Shown here: positions 44,408 through 54,959 of the stretch, piece after piece
How the letters are laid out: each line of letters starts with the position of its first letter
How positions within the stretch are numbered: position 1 is the stretch's first letter
Source: Gliomastix tumulicola
Taxonomy: Eukaryota; Ascomycota; Sordariomycetes; Hypocreales; Bionectriaceae
DNA length: 64,000 bases
Direction of reading: 5' to 3'
Assembly (NCBI GenBank): GCA_001599755.1
Contig: BCHX01000007.1
Coordinates: 682,001 to 746,000, forward strand
The notes under the pieces: model-generated
The model's database searches: none
The model's input: the letters and a program-made list of their open reading frames with translations, nothing else
Told to the model about the DNA's origin: nothing
Program-made: the position numbers and the translations under genes

Positions 44408-45172
44408 TCACAGACGGAGCTTGCTAGGCGAGAGGCATGCGACGATGCTCTCAATCGCTGCGAGAGTCCCGTCCGGGTTCTTGACGCGCACGGTGTGCAG
44501 GCCCAGCTGCTTGGCCGGGTAGTCGTTACCGCCAGGGAAGATGGCGTCGCCAATGAACATCATCTCCTCCAGCGGGATGCCGCTCGCCGCCGCCAGCTTC
44601 TTCAGCCCGTAGCCCTTGTCGACGCCCTTCTGCGTGATGTCAATGGACGTCGCGCCGCCCATGTTGATGGACAGATCCGGCAGCCGGCCCTGGAGATCCT
44701 TCTGGATGACCTTCCGCTTCGCAAAGTCCGGATCCCAGACCTCCTTGGCCGACACGGGCGCCTGCTGCCCGAGCGCCGAGAACGTGATCTGGCTGCCCCG
44801 GTCCTCGATGCGCTCCCCCCACGTCTGCTCGGGCTGGAAACCCGTCGCGTCGAGCGAGGCGTTGAACGCGGCGACGATGTCCCTGCGCTGCTGCTCGCTG
44901 AACAGCTCGGCGTAGTTGATCTGCCAGTCGGCGCCCTTGTGCGTGTAGAGCTTGGTGCCCGTGGTGGGCATGAGCCAGAGCTTGGAGAGGTCGGCGCGCG
45001 GCGGGAGGCGCGAGGCGACCTGCTTCTGGAACTGCGGCCAGTCGCCGCCCGAGATGACGGCGACGTGGGCGACGGTGAGGAGGTCGGCGAGGGCCTCGCC
45101 CATGGAGTCGAGGAGCGGCTGCTTGCTCTCGGCGAGCGTCCCGTCGAGGTCGAAGGCGACGAGGCTGATCAT
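44408..45172 (-). CDS. HAD-superfamily IIB phosphatase, phosphomannomutase-like
   Basis: A single exon of 254 aa. HAD motif I is FDLDGT (Asp8 nucleophile, Asp10 acid/base). Motif II is the Ser of VISGGD (Ser41). The motif III Lys lies in TQKGVDKGYG, and motif IV is GDAIFPGGNDYP (Asp209). The C2B cap lies between motifs II and III. The segments MPTTGTKLY, RIEDRGSQITFSALGQ and GGATSIDIT fit the HAD-IIB group found mainly in bacteria and related to eukaryotic phosphomannomutase and sucrose phosphatase. It should dephosphorylate a sugar phosphate in the cytosol; the substrate is unknown. The lack of introns and bacterial-looking motifs raise the question of old horizontal transfer. The GC-rich codon use matches the host, so any transfer is not recent. 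Confidence 0.85.
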   Translation of the reverse strand: MISLVAFDLDGTLAESKQPLLDSMGEALADLLTVAHVAVISGGDWPQFQKQVASRLPPRADLSKLWLMPTTGTKLYTHKGADWQINYAELFSEQQRRDIVAAFNASLDATGFQPEQTWGERIEDRGSQITFSALGQQAPVSAKEVWDPDFAKRKVIQKDLQGRLPDLSINMGGATSIDITQKGVDKGYGLKKLAAASGIPLEEMMFIGDAIFPGGNDYPAKQLGLHTVRVKNPDGTLAAIESIVACLSPSKLRL

Positions 45173-45812
45173 GATGGCTGTGTTTGGAGTGTCGAGGCGG
45201 TGAGGGTCGTGGATGAACGGTGAGTCGTGGTGAAGCTGGGTGAAGCTGGGAGAAGCTTGGTGAGGTGAGGGGTAGTGAAAGCGAGTAGTGCAGCCCCCTC
45301 CATGAAACTCAATAGCGGCCCAGCAGTGCTAATTCTGACCCACTGTAGGCACTACGTCCCTATTAGGTCACGTATCTGGCAACGGTTTAGGGATCATGTT
45401 GAAGTATCCGAGTGTGTTCGACTTTTTGGGGGAGGTCTTGACAATTATGCATTCTGACTCTGACCCCCGAATACAGGCTGCTCGCCCAGGATTAGTATAA
45501 AACCAAGAATAAAGACTCACATTAGGAGACTTACGCTGGAGGGAGACGTCACTCCTCATATCGTGGTCCTCAAGGAGACTGCAAAGCCTCGGCACAGTTG
45601 GCTTAGGGAATCATACCCTCATCGTCTCGACCCCAAATGAAGTGGCTTGTCTGAGACTCTGTGATATCGTCGTGAATAAGAGGAACTCAACAGGTCTAGT
45701 ACGCCCTTGCTCTCAACGACCATGCTTGAAAGGTGGCCCTGCTGAGTACATTGGGAAGCACCGCCCGAGTAGCGGCTATCTGATCTGGTTGTGACCTCGA
45801 TGTCAGAATCGG
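45173..45812. other. Intergenic region, nothing recognised
   Basis: 640 bp. Short frames only. Confidence 0.5.
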
Positions 45813-46829
45813 TCAACACCGTGTGACGAGCGGGCCGGCCAGGTCTGGGCCGCCAACGGTCCAACCGCGGTCATTAGACGAGTAGGCGAGGCGTGGCCCT
45901 GGCAACACCCAATCGGGCGGCATCGGTGGTGGGTGAAAACGCCACTCGCGTCCAATTAGTGAGCTGACGGCTTGGGGAGGCTCGAAGATGTTTGGCTCTA
46001 GGATGATGTTTGGCTCCAGGATGAACTTTGGTAGTTTCTTCAGGATGCCCGACTCTACACCCCGCTGGAGACGCAGAAGGATATCGCGCAGGTACTGATG
46101 GGACATGCCCTTCCCTTGCCTCTTGATCAGCCAAGCAGGTATCTGGTTGTCGTTATCAGAGACCAAATGTTGGTCTAAACGTTCGAAGTCGCGATACTGA
46201 TTGTGGGATTCGAGTCTAAATCCCCAGTCCCGTATGAAAGGATATATGCTAGTTCGGCCGTTCGCGTTGTTCCACTCGAGAATCTTGTCTAATTGTTTCA
46301 ACACCAGCATTATCCGAATCTCGTCGGCATTGGGGAGGAATGAAGATGGACCAAGGTAGTGCTCGGGGCAGCATCGCAGCCACACGGTGCTTGGAATGTG
46401 TATGGACGATTGAAAGTACATGTCAACGGCCTTGTGCGGGCTGAAGGCTGAAGTGCAATCGGGCCCGGCCGAGCAGACAGATTCTTTAGGCTCGTCATTC
46501 GACTCGTCGTCGCTGTCGAGACGCTTGCCGCGCTCTAGCTGTGAGAACGACAGGCCGACGAGCTTCTGTCTCTTCCTGTGTCCTGGGGGATGCGATAGCC
46601 CGCTGTCCATGCTGCCGTACGAGGATGCCCGTGATGGAGGTCCCGATGGCACTCTGTCGTAAGTAGGAGATCCATCGTCGGACGCTGCACTGTGCATTTG
46701 CAGGTTCTCTTCTGACAAGTGAGGTAGTTCCTCGGGGCGTCTGGCTATCACCTTGGCCCAATAGCGGTCCGAAGGCATCGCGGTTTCAAGCAAGTCGGCC
46801 TCGGTACACTGCCTGACGGTATCTGCCAT
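45813..46829 (-). CDS. Hypothetical fungal protein, 338 aa
   Basis: A single open frame from ATG 46829 (an earlier GTG in frame is ignored). The N-terminal 110 residues are Ser- and charge-rich and probably disordered, with a short basic patch (GHRKRQK) that could act as a nuclear signal. A Cys-rich stretch (ESVCSAGPDC..RCCPEHYLG) and a folded-looking middle (DEIRIMLVLKQLDKILEW) follow. The C-terminal part has a repeated FILEPNI / IILEPNI unit. No known domain was recognised. A nuclear regulatory role is only a guess. Confidence 0.5.
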   Translation of the reverse strand: MADTVRQCTEADLLETAMPSDRYWAKVIARRPEELPHLSEENLQMHSAASDDGSPTYDRVPSGPPSRASSYGSMDSGLSHPPGHRKRQKLVGLSFSQLERGKRLDSDDESNDEPKESVCSAGPDCTSAFSPHKAVDMYFQSSIHIPSTVWLRCCPEHYLGPSSFLPNADEIRIMLVLKQLDKILEWNNANGRTSIYPFIRDWGFRLESHNQYRDFERLDQHLVSDNDNQIPAWLIKRQGKGMSHQYLRDILLRLQRGVESGILKKLPKFILEPNIILEPNIFEPPQAVSSLIGREWRFHPPPMPPDWVLPGPRLAYSSNDRGWTVGGPDLAGPLVTRC

Positions 46830-47295
46830 CGCGCGCCAGTGGTCCCCGAAAATTGCGGATGAACGAGGGAAGAAAATGGGGATGGCTCTCACGCTTGTCT
46901 TTTGTCTTTTGTCTGCCTCTTGTGGCAGTGCTTGGCATAGCCACAGACCACAGTGGGGGTGATCAAGCCCCCGCCGATTCGACAGATGACATTTTCCCTT
47001 ACCATGGAATGCAGGTGATCATGTTACCTGCTACATAGACTTTCACTGCGGAAGGAGTAGGCGTTGTGTCAAATAACTTAGGTAGTTGGGTATCTAGTGA
47101 AAAGATGGAGGCCCTCCCAAGCTCTGTCGGGCCACCTAGCCCTACTATCAATTTGTCCTAGAAGATCATATCGTCACGTCCTTTCTTTCTTTCCCAGGAT
47201 ACCAGCCGAAGTCCGGATCACGCAGCCCCATTACCTTCCTTCGTGAGCCTGACCACTATCATCCAACAGCATAAGCCCGCTACCCATAGAATGGA
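46830..47295. other. Intergenic region, nothing recognised
   Basis: About 470 bp between two minus-strand genes. No supported feature. Confidence 0.5.
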
Positions 47296-48950
47296 CTAAA
47301 ACTCCGTCCAGCGACTGCCATTGTATATCCTCGTCGAGGTGAGCCCAGCGGTGCCGACATAAGTTTCACCCCGGCCTGCTCTGCGACAGCCGAGACACGT
47401 CGCGCTGCTCGGTGGGTGGTAGCGCAGTGCCTGCTCAAGCTCCGTGATAGGCTCTTCGTCGAAGAAGCCATCCACGAGGAACTGGCCGATATCAAAGGGA
47501 CCGGAGTGACCAGCGCCGATGAGAACCAGACGCGGAGACTCGGATACTTGGACCACGGCATTATAGATCGACATCTCGTAGAATCCAGGTATGCCGTGTA
47601 ACGCGTTGTACTCTCGGATGCAGTCTGGGATGACCAAGGGCTGGGCGAGGGCTCGTGAAGCGCGATCGTCGTCCCAGAAGGCATAGCCGACAGCGCGGAG
47701 GCCGAGGAGGAGACATTCGAGTTCGTTCTTGTCGAGTAGGTCTCTGCGAGCGTGAAGCCACATGCGAGAGGGACCCGCGTCGTCGTCGGGACACGCGGCT
47801 GGACGACTGTCCAAGATGCTGGCAAGCGATTGTTGAGATGGTTGCGAGTCCAACGCCCACATGGCGGCTGCGGCTTGTCGGTCCTCGGGGTAGTTCTGGT
47901 AGGCGAATGGAAGAGGCTGCATCCATTCGATGTTGTCGCCCAACCTTTCACCCAGAGAAAGCAGAGGGATGGTGACATTGTCGCCGGCGAAGAATGGCCA
48001 GATCGTACTGAACTGTATGAGCATCAGGTACCCTGCCATGTCATCATCGGGAGACTCGATGAGATCGCCCTGTGTGAGGGCGCCGTCGACCTGATGCAGT
48101 CTCCATAGGTTGTGCGCTGTTCGAGTGACGTAGCGTTAGTGAGTGCCTGTTTAAAGACCTGCCTGCAGAGCGCGCGCGAGTATGATCACAACTTACCAAG
48201 AGCGGAATCTTTCAAGAGCATCGCGATAATGCACCTAATCTGCTCCATCTTAAGGACAGAAAAGTTTCTCACGTAGATGTCATTGAAGACCTCGTTGTTC
48301 ATAGCCCACTGCGGGTAGGCTGCGGCAGGCAGCCAAGATTGCGCGAGCATCCACTTGACGTACTTCCTGCGGATCATCAGGGCCCAGACGAAGAGACCAG
48401 CGTGGTAGATGGCTCGCTCCATGCGATCAAGTTCGCTGGTGGTGGCCTCGTTTCCTGGGTCTTTTCGCTGCAGCTCGTCTATTCGTCGCGCGGCGGAGTG
48501 GACAATGGCATGATTCTTTCTCATGCGTCGGACTAAGCCCTCAGGCCAGGCGTTGAAGGGCAACAGGGTCTTGTTGTCGGGAACCTGGCTGCGCACGGAG
48601 CCCAGCACCCCCATCAGAAGGGGTTTTGCCTCCGCGAGGTCGGAGATGTGGCAGTAGCTTGCTGCCCTGGCGGCCCGGAGGTTCTTGTCACTCATCGTGA
48701 GGAGGAGGATGTTCCGATAGATGAGACCTTTGTGTTCTTCGAAGGTGGCATGCCAGGCCTTGGAGGTCAGTGCCAGGTTCTTGATCGTCTCGAAGATGAT
48801 GTCGTCGTCGTCATTGTCCTGGCAAACGCGGGCGACGGCGAGGAAGACCTCGAAGCGGACGTCGGGTGGGAGGGGACTCTCTCCGATGGGAGGCGGGATG
48901 ATCTTGGAGGGCGCGAGAACAGCACCCAGGACGGACAAAACGGCACCCAT
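47296..48950 (-). CDS. F-box-like hypothetical protein, two exons, 524 aa
   Basis: Exons 48950-48197 and 48116-47296. The 80-bp intron has donor GTAAGT, a CTAAC branch site and a CAG acceptor, and joins in phase 1. Residues about 28-80 (LPPDVRFEVFLAVAR, then NLALTSKAWHATF and a later IYRNILL) look like a degenerate F-box followed by the short helix common in fungal F-box proteins. The rest is mostly helical with no known repeats. F-box proteins bind Skp1 and select targets for SCF ubiquitin ligase; here the partner is unknown. A late CLGCRRAGRG has two Cys but is not a clear zinc finger. Confidence 0.6.
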
Positions 48951-51296
48951 CTTGTGATCGTGGCGGGGGAAGAGAGAGAAGAAATGGGAGGAAAGAGTAA
49001 ACTGATGCGGTTGGCTATTTATTTCGAGGCCTGACGCTGTTCGCAAAGGGCGTGTGGTCGTAACGTGGGTGTTTGAGGGATGAAGGGGAAGAAATTCGGA
49101 CGGGGAATGTTCGTGCTTAAGAGAGAAGAAAAAAACACAGTCACAGGTGAGCTGGAGTGTGTGAATTGGACCACTCAAGCAAATTCACAGGGTTGCAAAC
49201 GCCAACCGTGAACTCACATGGGGCAGCAAACATTGGTGAAATTTTACCACGCCTTTCTCACCTGAATCTAGCCACATTAATCTCAAGATTAGCCTTATGA
49301 ATGCAAATCTGATGAGCCACACGCCGCCGCCTGGCAGCCCGACGCCGCGGTTAAGTCCAGCAACGCGCCTCGCAACTCGGTCATCCCTCCGCCGGATGAG
49401 GACGAAGCCCTCGCTGTCAACAACGCATCTGTTGGAGACCTGGGCTCGCTTCCACGTTCGTGGGGTTGCGACAAGTCCGAGCAAGAGCCGGGGAAGTGAC
49501 TCTAGTCACAGCAACCATACTCTATCCTCAACCAAGTCCAGCTTCGCCAGTGTCGGTTTCTCTACGCTGGATGGATCATTTTAAACATCCCAAGGGATTA
49601 ATGATACGATTACTCATCCAAATAAATATGAATTCTAATTTAATGCAAAATAATTGCAGTTGATAAGGAGTACATACTGCACTAGCAAAGCACTTGGCTA
49701 TGGCGGGAGCCTCCCGTGCTGTCAAGGTGGATGGATGGATGGATCAGGGACACGAAAAGTGGTGTGTAAGATGGTTAATTGACAGACCCCCTGCATGGAA
49801 GCAGTGGTCTGTTGTCTACTAGTACTTGGATGAGGTTGGATCCGATACGAATTGACAATTACATGCACCTGACCCGACGGAGGAAGAACATGGACCTGGA
49901 CCCCCGCGTTTTAAAATGGGCCATGTATCCTTGGGAATTTCCCGGGTCGTGACACGGGAGGTCCAGTCCTCGGAAGGAGTCAGGATTGAAGATGGAGACC
50001 CGGAGGCAACATCAGCACTGCTTTCCTTGGTACAACAATACGATATTTGGAACCTAGCATCTATGGGCTGTGCCTTCCCTGTTCATAGCACGTGCACTGG
50101 CGAGAAAGTCGTCAACCTCACCCGTGGGAAGCTACAATGAGAAGTCGGTGCGGGATGTAAGAGCATCAGCAGTACACACCAGATTATCACGGAGACCCTA
50201 TAAAAACCAAGCATACTGGATAATCCCTTGGATTCTGGCGGATGTAATGGGGTTCCAAGCCTTCGCGAAAGTGATGCGGAGTGCATTGGAAACGCCGGAT
50301 CTGATGTCACCGCCCGAGGCTCGCTGTAGGCTCGCCAGGTGGTACTCGTGGTTCTGATTCTCCGAGCACTTGGTGTTGCGAACCGCTAGGACGTTGCGGT
50401 TCTTCGTGCACCAGCAGTCAATTGAATACGGCCGTATAAAGCATGGGAGGACGAAAAGGCTGCGGTCAAGGCTGAGTGGACTGGAATGGGACTTAGGACG
50501 CGTCGATGCCACTGTGCGATTCAGGCAGCAGAACCTTCTGGGGATGCGGGATTGCCAGTGCTGGAGGCTACGAATGTGAGATTTTGTAGCAAGTTGTCAC
50601 ATCTCAAGGTCCAATGGTGGTCTCGGTTCAGCACTGTTTGCCCACATTGCGTTATTTCACGCAGTTCCTTTAACGTCCGATGCACGAACAGTTCACTGAT
50701 CAGTTCCACGCGCGACTTCGGGAAAACGGGCCATGGTCACGCTCGGGAAGCTCTCAGAACACGACAGCGGCTCTTCACCTGCCTCGCCAAAACACGGTTG
50801 CGAAATATAGCTGCAGAGGTGACGAACAGAGTTCACCTCTACACCCGCATTAGCTCTACTAGTACCCAGAGCGACAATGGTCCCATGTCTGCCACGTGAC
50901 GAAAGAAGCCAGTCTTGTCGACTCTTTTCAGGACTTGCGGTGGGCGCGGCACGGATCCTGCCTCTCCCAAACATCATCGCACGTGACTCGGCCGCCAAGA
51001 GAAGGCACCTCACCTGTGGCAGTCGAAGCATGCATTCTCCATCGTTCTCTCAATCTTCTCGCATGGCTGCCACGGCATGAATAGAAGACACTGTTAGCTT
51101 GTCAGCCCTCTAGAACCTACCAAGCATGACCTGCTGACCATCTCGAAACATCACTCATGACAACAGAGAGTTCGAGAACGAACAATATTCAATTTGAGTA
51201 TCTACACAGTGCTTGTAAAGGATACAGCCAACAATTCATAAGCGTCGTCACAGTTTCATCCGACCAATCCAACTCGACCTTCCCCACGAACTCCCT
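48951..51296. other. Gene-poor tract, 2.3 kb, with one weak coding candidate
   Basis: No recognised gene apart from the weak candidate at 50173-50709. An AT-rich stretch at 49605-49665 and a GGAT tandem at 49727-49744 are the only distinct marks. Confidence 0.45.
50173..50709 (-). other. Weak candidate coding region, possibly two exons
   Basis: A protein-like stretch (VELISELFVHRTLKELREIT, about 50709-50525) is followed in another frame by one ending in RITFAKAWNPITSARIQ near 50200. A GTTCTG donor and CAG acceptor around 50535 and 50475 could link them. There is no start codon in context and no known domain, so this may be a chance frame or a gene fragment. Confidence 0.2.
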
Positions 51297-53078
51297 TCAG
51301 ACAGCATCGCCCAGAGGGCAGAGGATAAACGGCAAAACAGCGCCCGCATTCACGATCCCCGAGATCCAGAACTTCCTCCCAAGGGTATTACGGCCGCCGG
51401 GGAATTCCACAGAAGGAGGCAGCCGGACGCCAGGCTGATACTTGAAGATGAGGGTATAAAAGAGGCCGCCGACGTTGCCGCCCGCGCCGACGATCCCCGC
51501 GACGGCACCGATGTTCTTGGGCTGCAGATGCCCGTAGACAGCAAAGCAGGCACCGTTGGCGGCAAAGCCCGTGATGGCGATGAGCACGATGAAGCCGATG
51601 ACGCCGCCGATCGTGGCGTCCGCCTTCTCGACGTAGAAGCCCATGCCAATCATGGCGATGCCCTGCGAGAGCGACGTGGCCAGCAGCCACCAGACCTTGG
51701 CGCGGAAGCCGTAGCGCGCATAGAGCATGTCGGCCACGACGCCGCCCATGGGACGGCCGAAGATGTTGAGGAGGCCGTAGGTGGAGGCGGCGTAGGCGGC
51801 CTCGACGTGGGTGAAGGTTTCCGACTTGAAGAGCTGGAAGATGAGGCCGGGGAGACCGGCATCCAGGGCGGTCTCGAGACCGAATGTTAGGAGATAGCAG
51901 ACGGCGCACATCCACACGCGGGGATCGGAGAGAATCTTGACTAGCGTGGCGACGGTGAGCGGCTCTGACTGCGCGGTGTCCACGATGGTGACGTCCTTCC
52001 TCGTCAGAAGCGTGTGCTCGGCGTGGCTGTCCCGGCTGTTTGCCGTCGTCGTTGTAACAGCCGCCTCGGGGTTCTCATGCGAGATGGTGGTGGTGGTGAC
52101 GTTGGGCACAGCCTTATCAGCAGGGTCAGTGGGAAAGTTGCCCGGCTGGAACTTGTGTCGGAGAGACCAGTGCCCAGCAGGATGGTCCTTGCCAAGTAGC
52201 ATGATCATACCGGCGACCAAGAGAAGGCACGGCACAGCCACCGTCGGGAAGCAGAGACGCCAGGCAAGATGGGAGCTATAGCCCGCCTTGACGTACCGCT
52301 CGTAGAGCCCGATCATGACGGCGACGGTGACACCGCCACCGAGGTTACCCCAGCCGCCGGAAAAGGCATTGGCAGTGCCGACGATGGACTTGTCAAAGAA
52401 GACAGTCGTGTAGGCCTGGGTCGGCACGAAGGTACCTCCCAGGATGGAGATAAAGAACCTCACGGTCTCGAGACCACCGATGTTGGTGACGAGGGCAGCG
52501 AGGCCAGAGGGGATAGCACCGATGACCAGCAGCGTGGCGAGGACCTTGCGCGGACCGAAGCGGTCACACATGGGTCCAGCAATAAGCCGCACGATGGCAG
52601 TGCCGCCCAGAGACGCCAGGTTGGAGTTGATGATCTGGTCCGGCGTGAGCTTCAGGTCGTCCCTCACCGCCTCGGGGACGAGCGGCGAGAAGGCAAACCA
52701 GGCGAGGAAGGCCACGAAGAAGCCCAGCGTGGCCAGCCAAAAGGCCGTCGAGTAGACGTCCCAGACGCGGAAAAGCGGGAAGGTGAAGCTCTTGCCGTTG
52801 AGCGGGTTCACGTCGGCCCGCTGCCAGAGCGAGGACCAGCGGAACGGGTAGTCGAGGACCACGGCGTTGGAGGAGGAGGCAGCCGCAGCAGCAGCAGCAG
52901 CTGCTGCAGCCGGTCCCCCCTCCGCGATGGGCGTCGGCTCCTGGGAGCTGAACAGTGTTTCTTCGGTCGTCCGCGGGCTTGTGAGTCGCTTGGAATTAGT
53001 CCTCTGCACCTGCGGCTGGGCATCGGAAGAGGAGGTGGCTGGACCTGACGGCGAGCCGGTGTTGGCAGGGGACGCCAT
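51297..53078 (-). CDS. nrtA: Nitrate transporter, NNP family of the major facilitator superfamily
   Basis: A single exon of 593 aa. The N-terminal 95 residues are cytosolic and disordered, with a run of 11 alanines. About 12 membrane helices follow. Diagnostic motifs are the nitrate signatures GGWGNLGGG and GAGGNVGGL in two helices, the MFS loop motif GPMCDRFGPRK, and GRPMGGVVADMLYARYG in the second half. The long central cytosolic loop (about residues 300-370), rich in Thr and Ser, is usual for fungal NrtA/CrnA. It imports nitrate with protons at the plasma membrane. It is transcribed away from the nitrate reductase gene 7 kb to the right. Two GATAAG sites lie 240-550 bp upstream. Fungal homologues usually have introns, so the intact single frame is notable. 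Confidence 0.95.
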   Translation of the reverse strand: MASPANTGSPSGPATSSSDAQPQVQRTNSKRLTSPRTTEETLFSSQEPTPIAEGGPAAAAAAAAAAASSSNAVVLDYPFRWSSLWQRADVNPLNGKSFTFPLFRVWDVYSTAFWLATLGFFVAFLAWFAFSPLVPEAVRDDLKLTPDQIINSNLASLGGTAIVRLIAGPMCDRFGPRKVLATLLVIGAIPSGLAALVTNIGGLETVRFFISILGGTFVPTQAYTTVFFDKSIVGTANAFSGGWGNLGGGVTVAVMIGLYERYVKAGYSSHLAWRLCFPTVAVPCLLLVAGMIMLLGKDHPAGHWSLRHKFQPGNFPTDPADKAVPNVTTTTISHENPEAAVTTTTANSRDSHAEHTLLTRKDVTIVDTAQSEPLTVATLVKILSDPRVWMCAVCYLLTFGLETALDAGLPGLIFQLFKSETFTHVEAAYAASTYGLLNIFGRPMGGVVADMLYARYGFRAKVWWLLATSLSQGIAMIGMGFYVEKADATIGGVIGFIVLIAITGFAANGACFAVYGHLQPKNIGAVAGIVGAGGNVGGLFYTLIFKYQPGVRLPPSVEFPGGRNTLGRKFWISGIVNAGAVLPFILCPLGDAV

Positions 53079-53232
53079 GGCGCCGAGTATATGGTAGAAG
53101 TACGAAGAATGGGAGAGGTACTAAAGAGGAGGCGGTTTCCCAGCGTTTAGAGTCGAGAAGCTTGGGGTAAGACAGCTAGTATGGGGAAGAAATAATGATG
53201 GACCGACCTGATATCGTTTCCGATGGAGAAGC

Positions 53233-53239
53233 TTATATA
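53233..53239 (-). promoter_or_regulatory. TATA box of the nitrate transporter gene
   Basis: TATATAA on the minus strand, 155 bp before the start codon at 53078. Confidence 0.45.
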
Positions 53240-53316
53240 GAAGACGGCCTGCTATACAGAGGAATAATGGCGAGAGAGGAGGTCACGGGCGGGCCAGCGT
53301 GGTGTTTGCGGAACAT

Positions 53317-53322
53317 GATAAG
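53317..53322 (+). promoter_or_regulatory. GATAAG site (AreA/NIT2 type)
   Basis: TGATAAG lies 239 bp upstream of the transporter start. GATA factors of the AreA/NIT2 class bind HGATAR and turn on nitrate genes when good nitrogen sources are lacking. Confidence 0.45.
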
Positions 53323-53627
53323 TGACAAGACGGACGAGAGCATTGGCGGGCAATGGTCTTCCTTTCTCCCATCAGATTCTCAACATCGGAAAGCCAAAGC
53401 CACCATCGAAGATTTGCCTACTACTAAGCCCAGGCTCCAAGAAAATGAGGAGGGGAGGGGGGCACGGGTGGTCCTCCTCGGGCTTTGCTTGGTAAGGGGA
53501 GGGGAGCCTTCGATATTCCTTCGGTGCATTGTCCGTGGCGCCGGGGTCGTGAGAAGCTTCGTTGGTTTTTGGGTGTGTGTGACGCAGCGGCTCTTAGCGT
53601 GGTTTGTAAGAGCAGAAAAGTGACAGA

Positions 53628-53633
53628 GATAAG
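53628..53633 (+). promoter_or_regulatory. GATAAG site (AreA/NIT2 type)
   Basis: AGATAAG, 550 bp upstream of the transporter start; second site of the pair near this gene. Confidence 0.4.
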
Positions 53634-53778
53634 GGAAGCCTCAGCGATTGGACTCTTGGAGCGCCCCGAGTGTGGTGGCACGGGACAGAATGAGCAAGGG
53701 GGACGGACGGTAGGACACCGCTCGCGCGCACACACACACACACTCGCTCTCTCTCGCCTGAATAGCCCAGGATGGAGA

Positions 53779-53793
53779 GGGGGGGGGGGGNGG
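53779..53793. other. G homopolymer with one undetermined base
   Basis: Twelve Gs, an N at 53791 and two more Gs. This is an assembly or base-calling uncertainty; the run length is not reliable. Confidence 0.9.
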
Positions 53794-53814
53794 AAGGCAA
53801 AAGAACGAGTCGGG

Positions 53815-53835
53815 CAGCAGCAGCAGCAGCAGCAG
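53815..53835. repeat. CAG microsatellite, seven units
   Basis: Seven perfect CAG units in noncoding DNA. A second array of six units is at 55711-55728. Confidence 0.9.
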
Positions 53836-54521
53836 GAAGAAAGGCAGGCCCCAGGGCCCCAGGTTCAACCAGAAGGAGGCAGAGATGGGCGAGATGACGC
53901 TACCAGGCAAGGGCGTGTGAACCGGATTTTCATTTTCCCATGGGCCAGTGGATGGTGAATCGAGATTCTCCCATGCTCTGGGGGGGCAGTCAATATCCGC
54001 TTTCCACCTGCAGACGACGGACGCGAGAGCAGCAGAGCGGAGCTGCACGAGCTGCATCGGCATGTTCCCTCAAGCGTCCTTTCTGGCTCAGGCTCTGCGG
54101 GCGCAAGTGGACGCTTGGTCGCTTACGCCCCTCGACGAGTCAGACCTTTTTCGCCCTGCCCAGCCCGAGGTCAATCCCTCCCGCATGCCCATCGCTAAAA
54201 AAGAGAGTCGCCTACGTCAAGCCACCGTGGAAAGGGGGCGGAGGACGGGACAGGCCATTCCAAATGCATGATGGTGTCTTTGCGCGGTATACCAATCAGA
54301 GGCAGCACATCACGGGCTTCGTCTGTTGTTCGAGGCAGTTCAAGATAGCTGCGCTTTGCATACCTGAACAGGGGTGTTAGCCAAGAAAAAAATGAAAAAT
54401 ACCATGCCCATCGGTCGATACAGACAGAGGAGGGAGGTCAATGTCTCGGGCGGATGTCGCACCGGGTAATGGCATGCTTGCTTGCATGCTTGCTTGCTTG
54501 CCGGGCTTGTAGTGGACTGAC

Positions 54522-54527
54522 CTTATC
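54522..54527 (-). promoter_or_regulatory. GATAAG site (AreA/NIT2 type), minus strand
   Basis: CTTATC on the plus strand reads TGATAAG on the minus strand. It lies 385 bp to the left of the NirA-like cluster at 54912. Confidence 0.3.
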
Positions 54528-54911
54528 AGCAGCCTGGGCTCTGCCGTAAACGAGAGGATGGGAGTGCAAGTAGAGTGTGAGCATGCCAGGTGGTCTTCTG
54601 CTGGATCGCGATCGAGCGCAGACGGCGGCACACTGCACTGCAACACCCCAACTTCCCCCAAAGGCCGCCCAGGATGCGGTCTGACGATGCGTCATGCTGC
54701 ACATGCACCAACGCCGCACAGTTCAAGCGCGTCCGGGGAAAAGCAGATCACGGCCCCCAATCGCTGGGCCATCTGGCTTTCGGCTGCTCCCGATTTCAAG
54801 GGTTCAAATCGACTCGATATTCTGCATCAAAAACAGCTACGAAGGGGCCCTTTCTATACTGTTGTCCTGTGCATACTATGGTAAGTTGTACGTAAACTGC
54901 TGGTGAGGCTT

Positions 54912-54919
54912 CTCCGCGG
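54912..54919 (+). promoter_or_regulatory. NirA-type site CTCCGCGG
   Basis: Exact match to the Aspergillus NirA consensus CTCCGHGG. It lies 1.8 kb upstream of the transporter start, with a second match 19 bp on. Confidence 0.4.
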
Positions 54920-54938
54920 GGGACACCGCGAGAAGGGT

Positions 54939-54946
54939 CTCCGAGG
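54939..54946 (+). promoter_or_regulatory. NirA-type site CTCCGAGG
   Basis: Exact match to CTCCGHGG with A at the variable position. It overlaps the inverted repeat at 54941-54959. Confidence 0.4.
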
Positions 54947-54959
54947 AGCTTCTCCTCGG
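54941..54959. repeat. Perfect 8-bp inverted repeat, 3-nt loop
   Basis: CCGAGGAG and CTCCTCGG are separated by CTT. The arms overlap the NirA-like core, so this may be a dyad binding site, not an RNA hairpin. Confidence 0.8.

Noticed and set aside
50070..50357. Plus-strand 95-codon frame
   Set aside because: Overlaps the slightly better minus-strand candidate and has no motif or promoter.
53815..53835. CAG arrays considered as coding poly-Gln
   Set aside because: Neither this array nor the one at 55711 lies in a credible gene.
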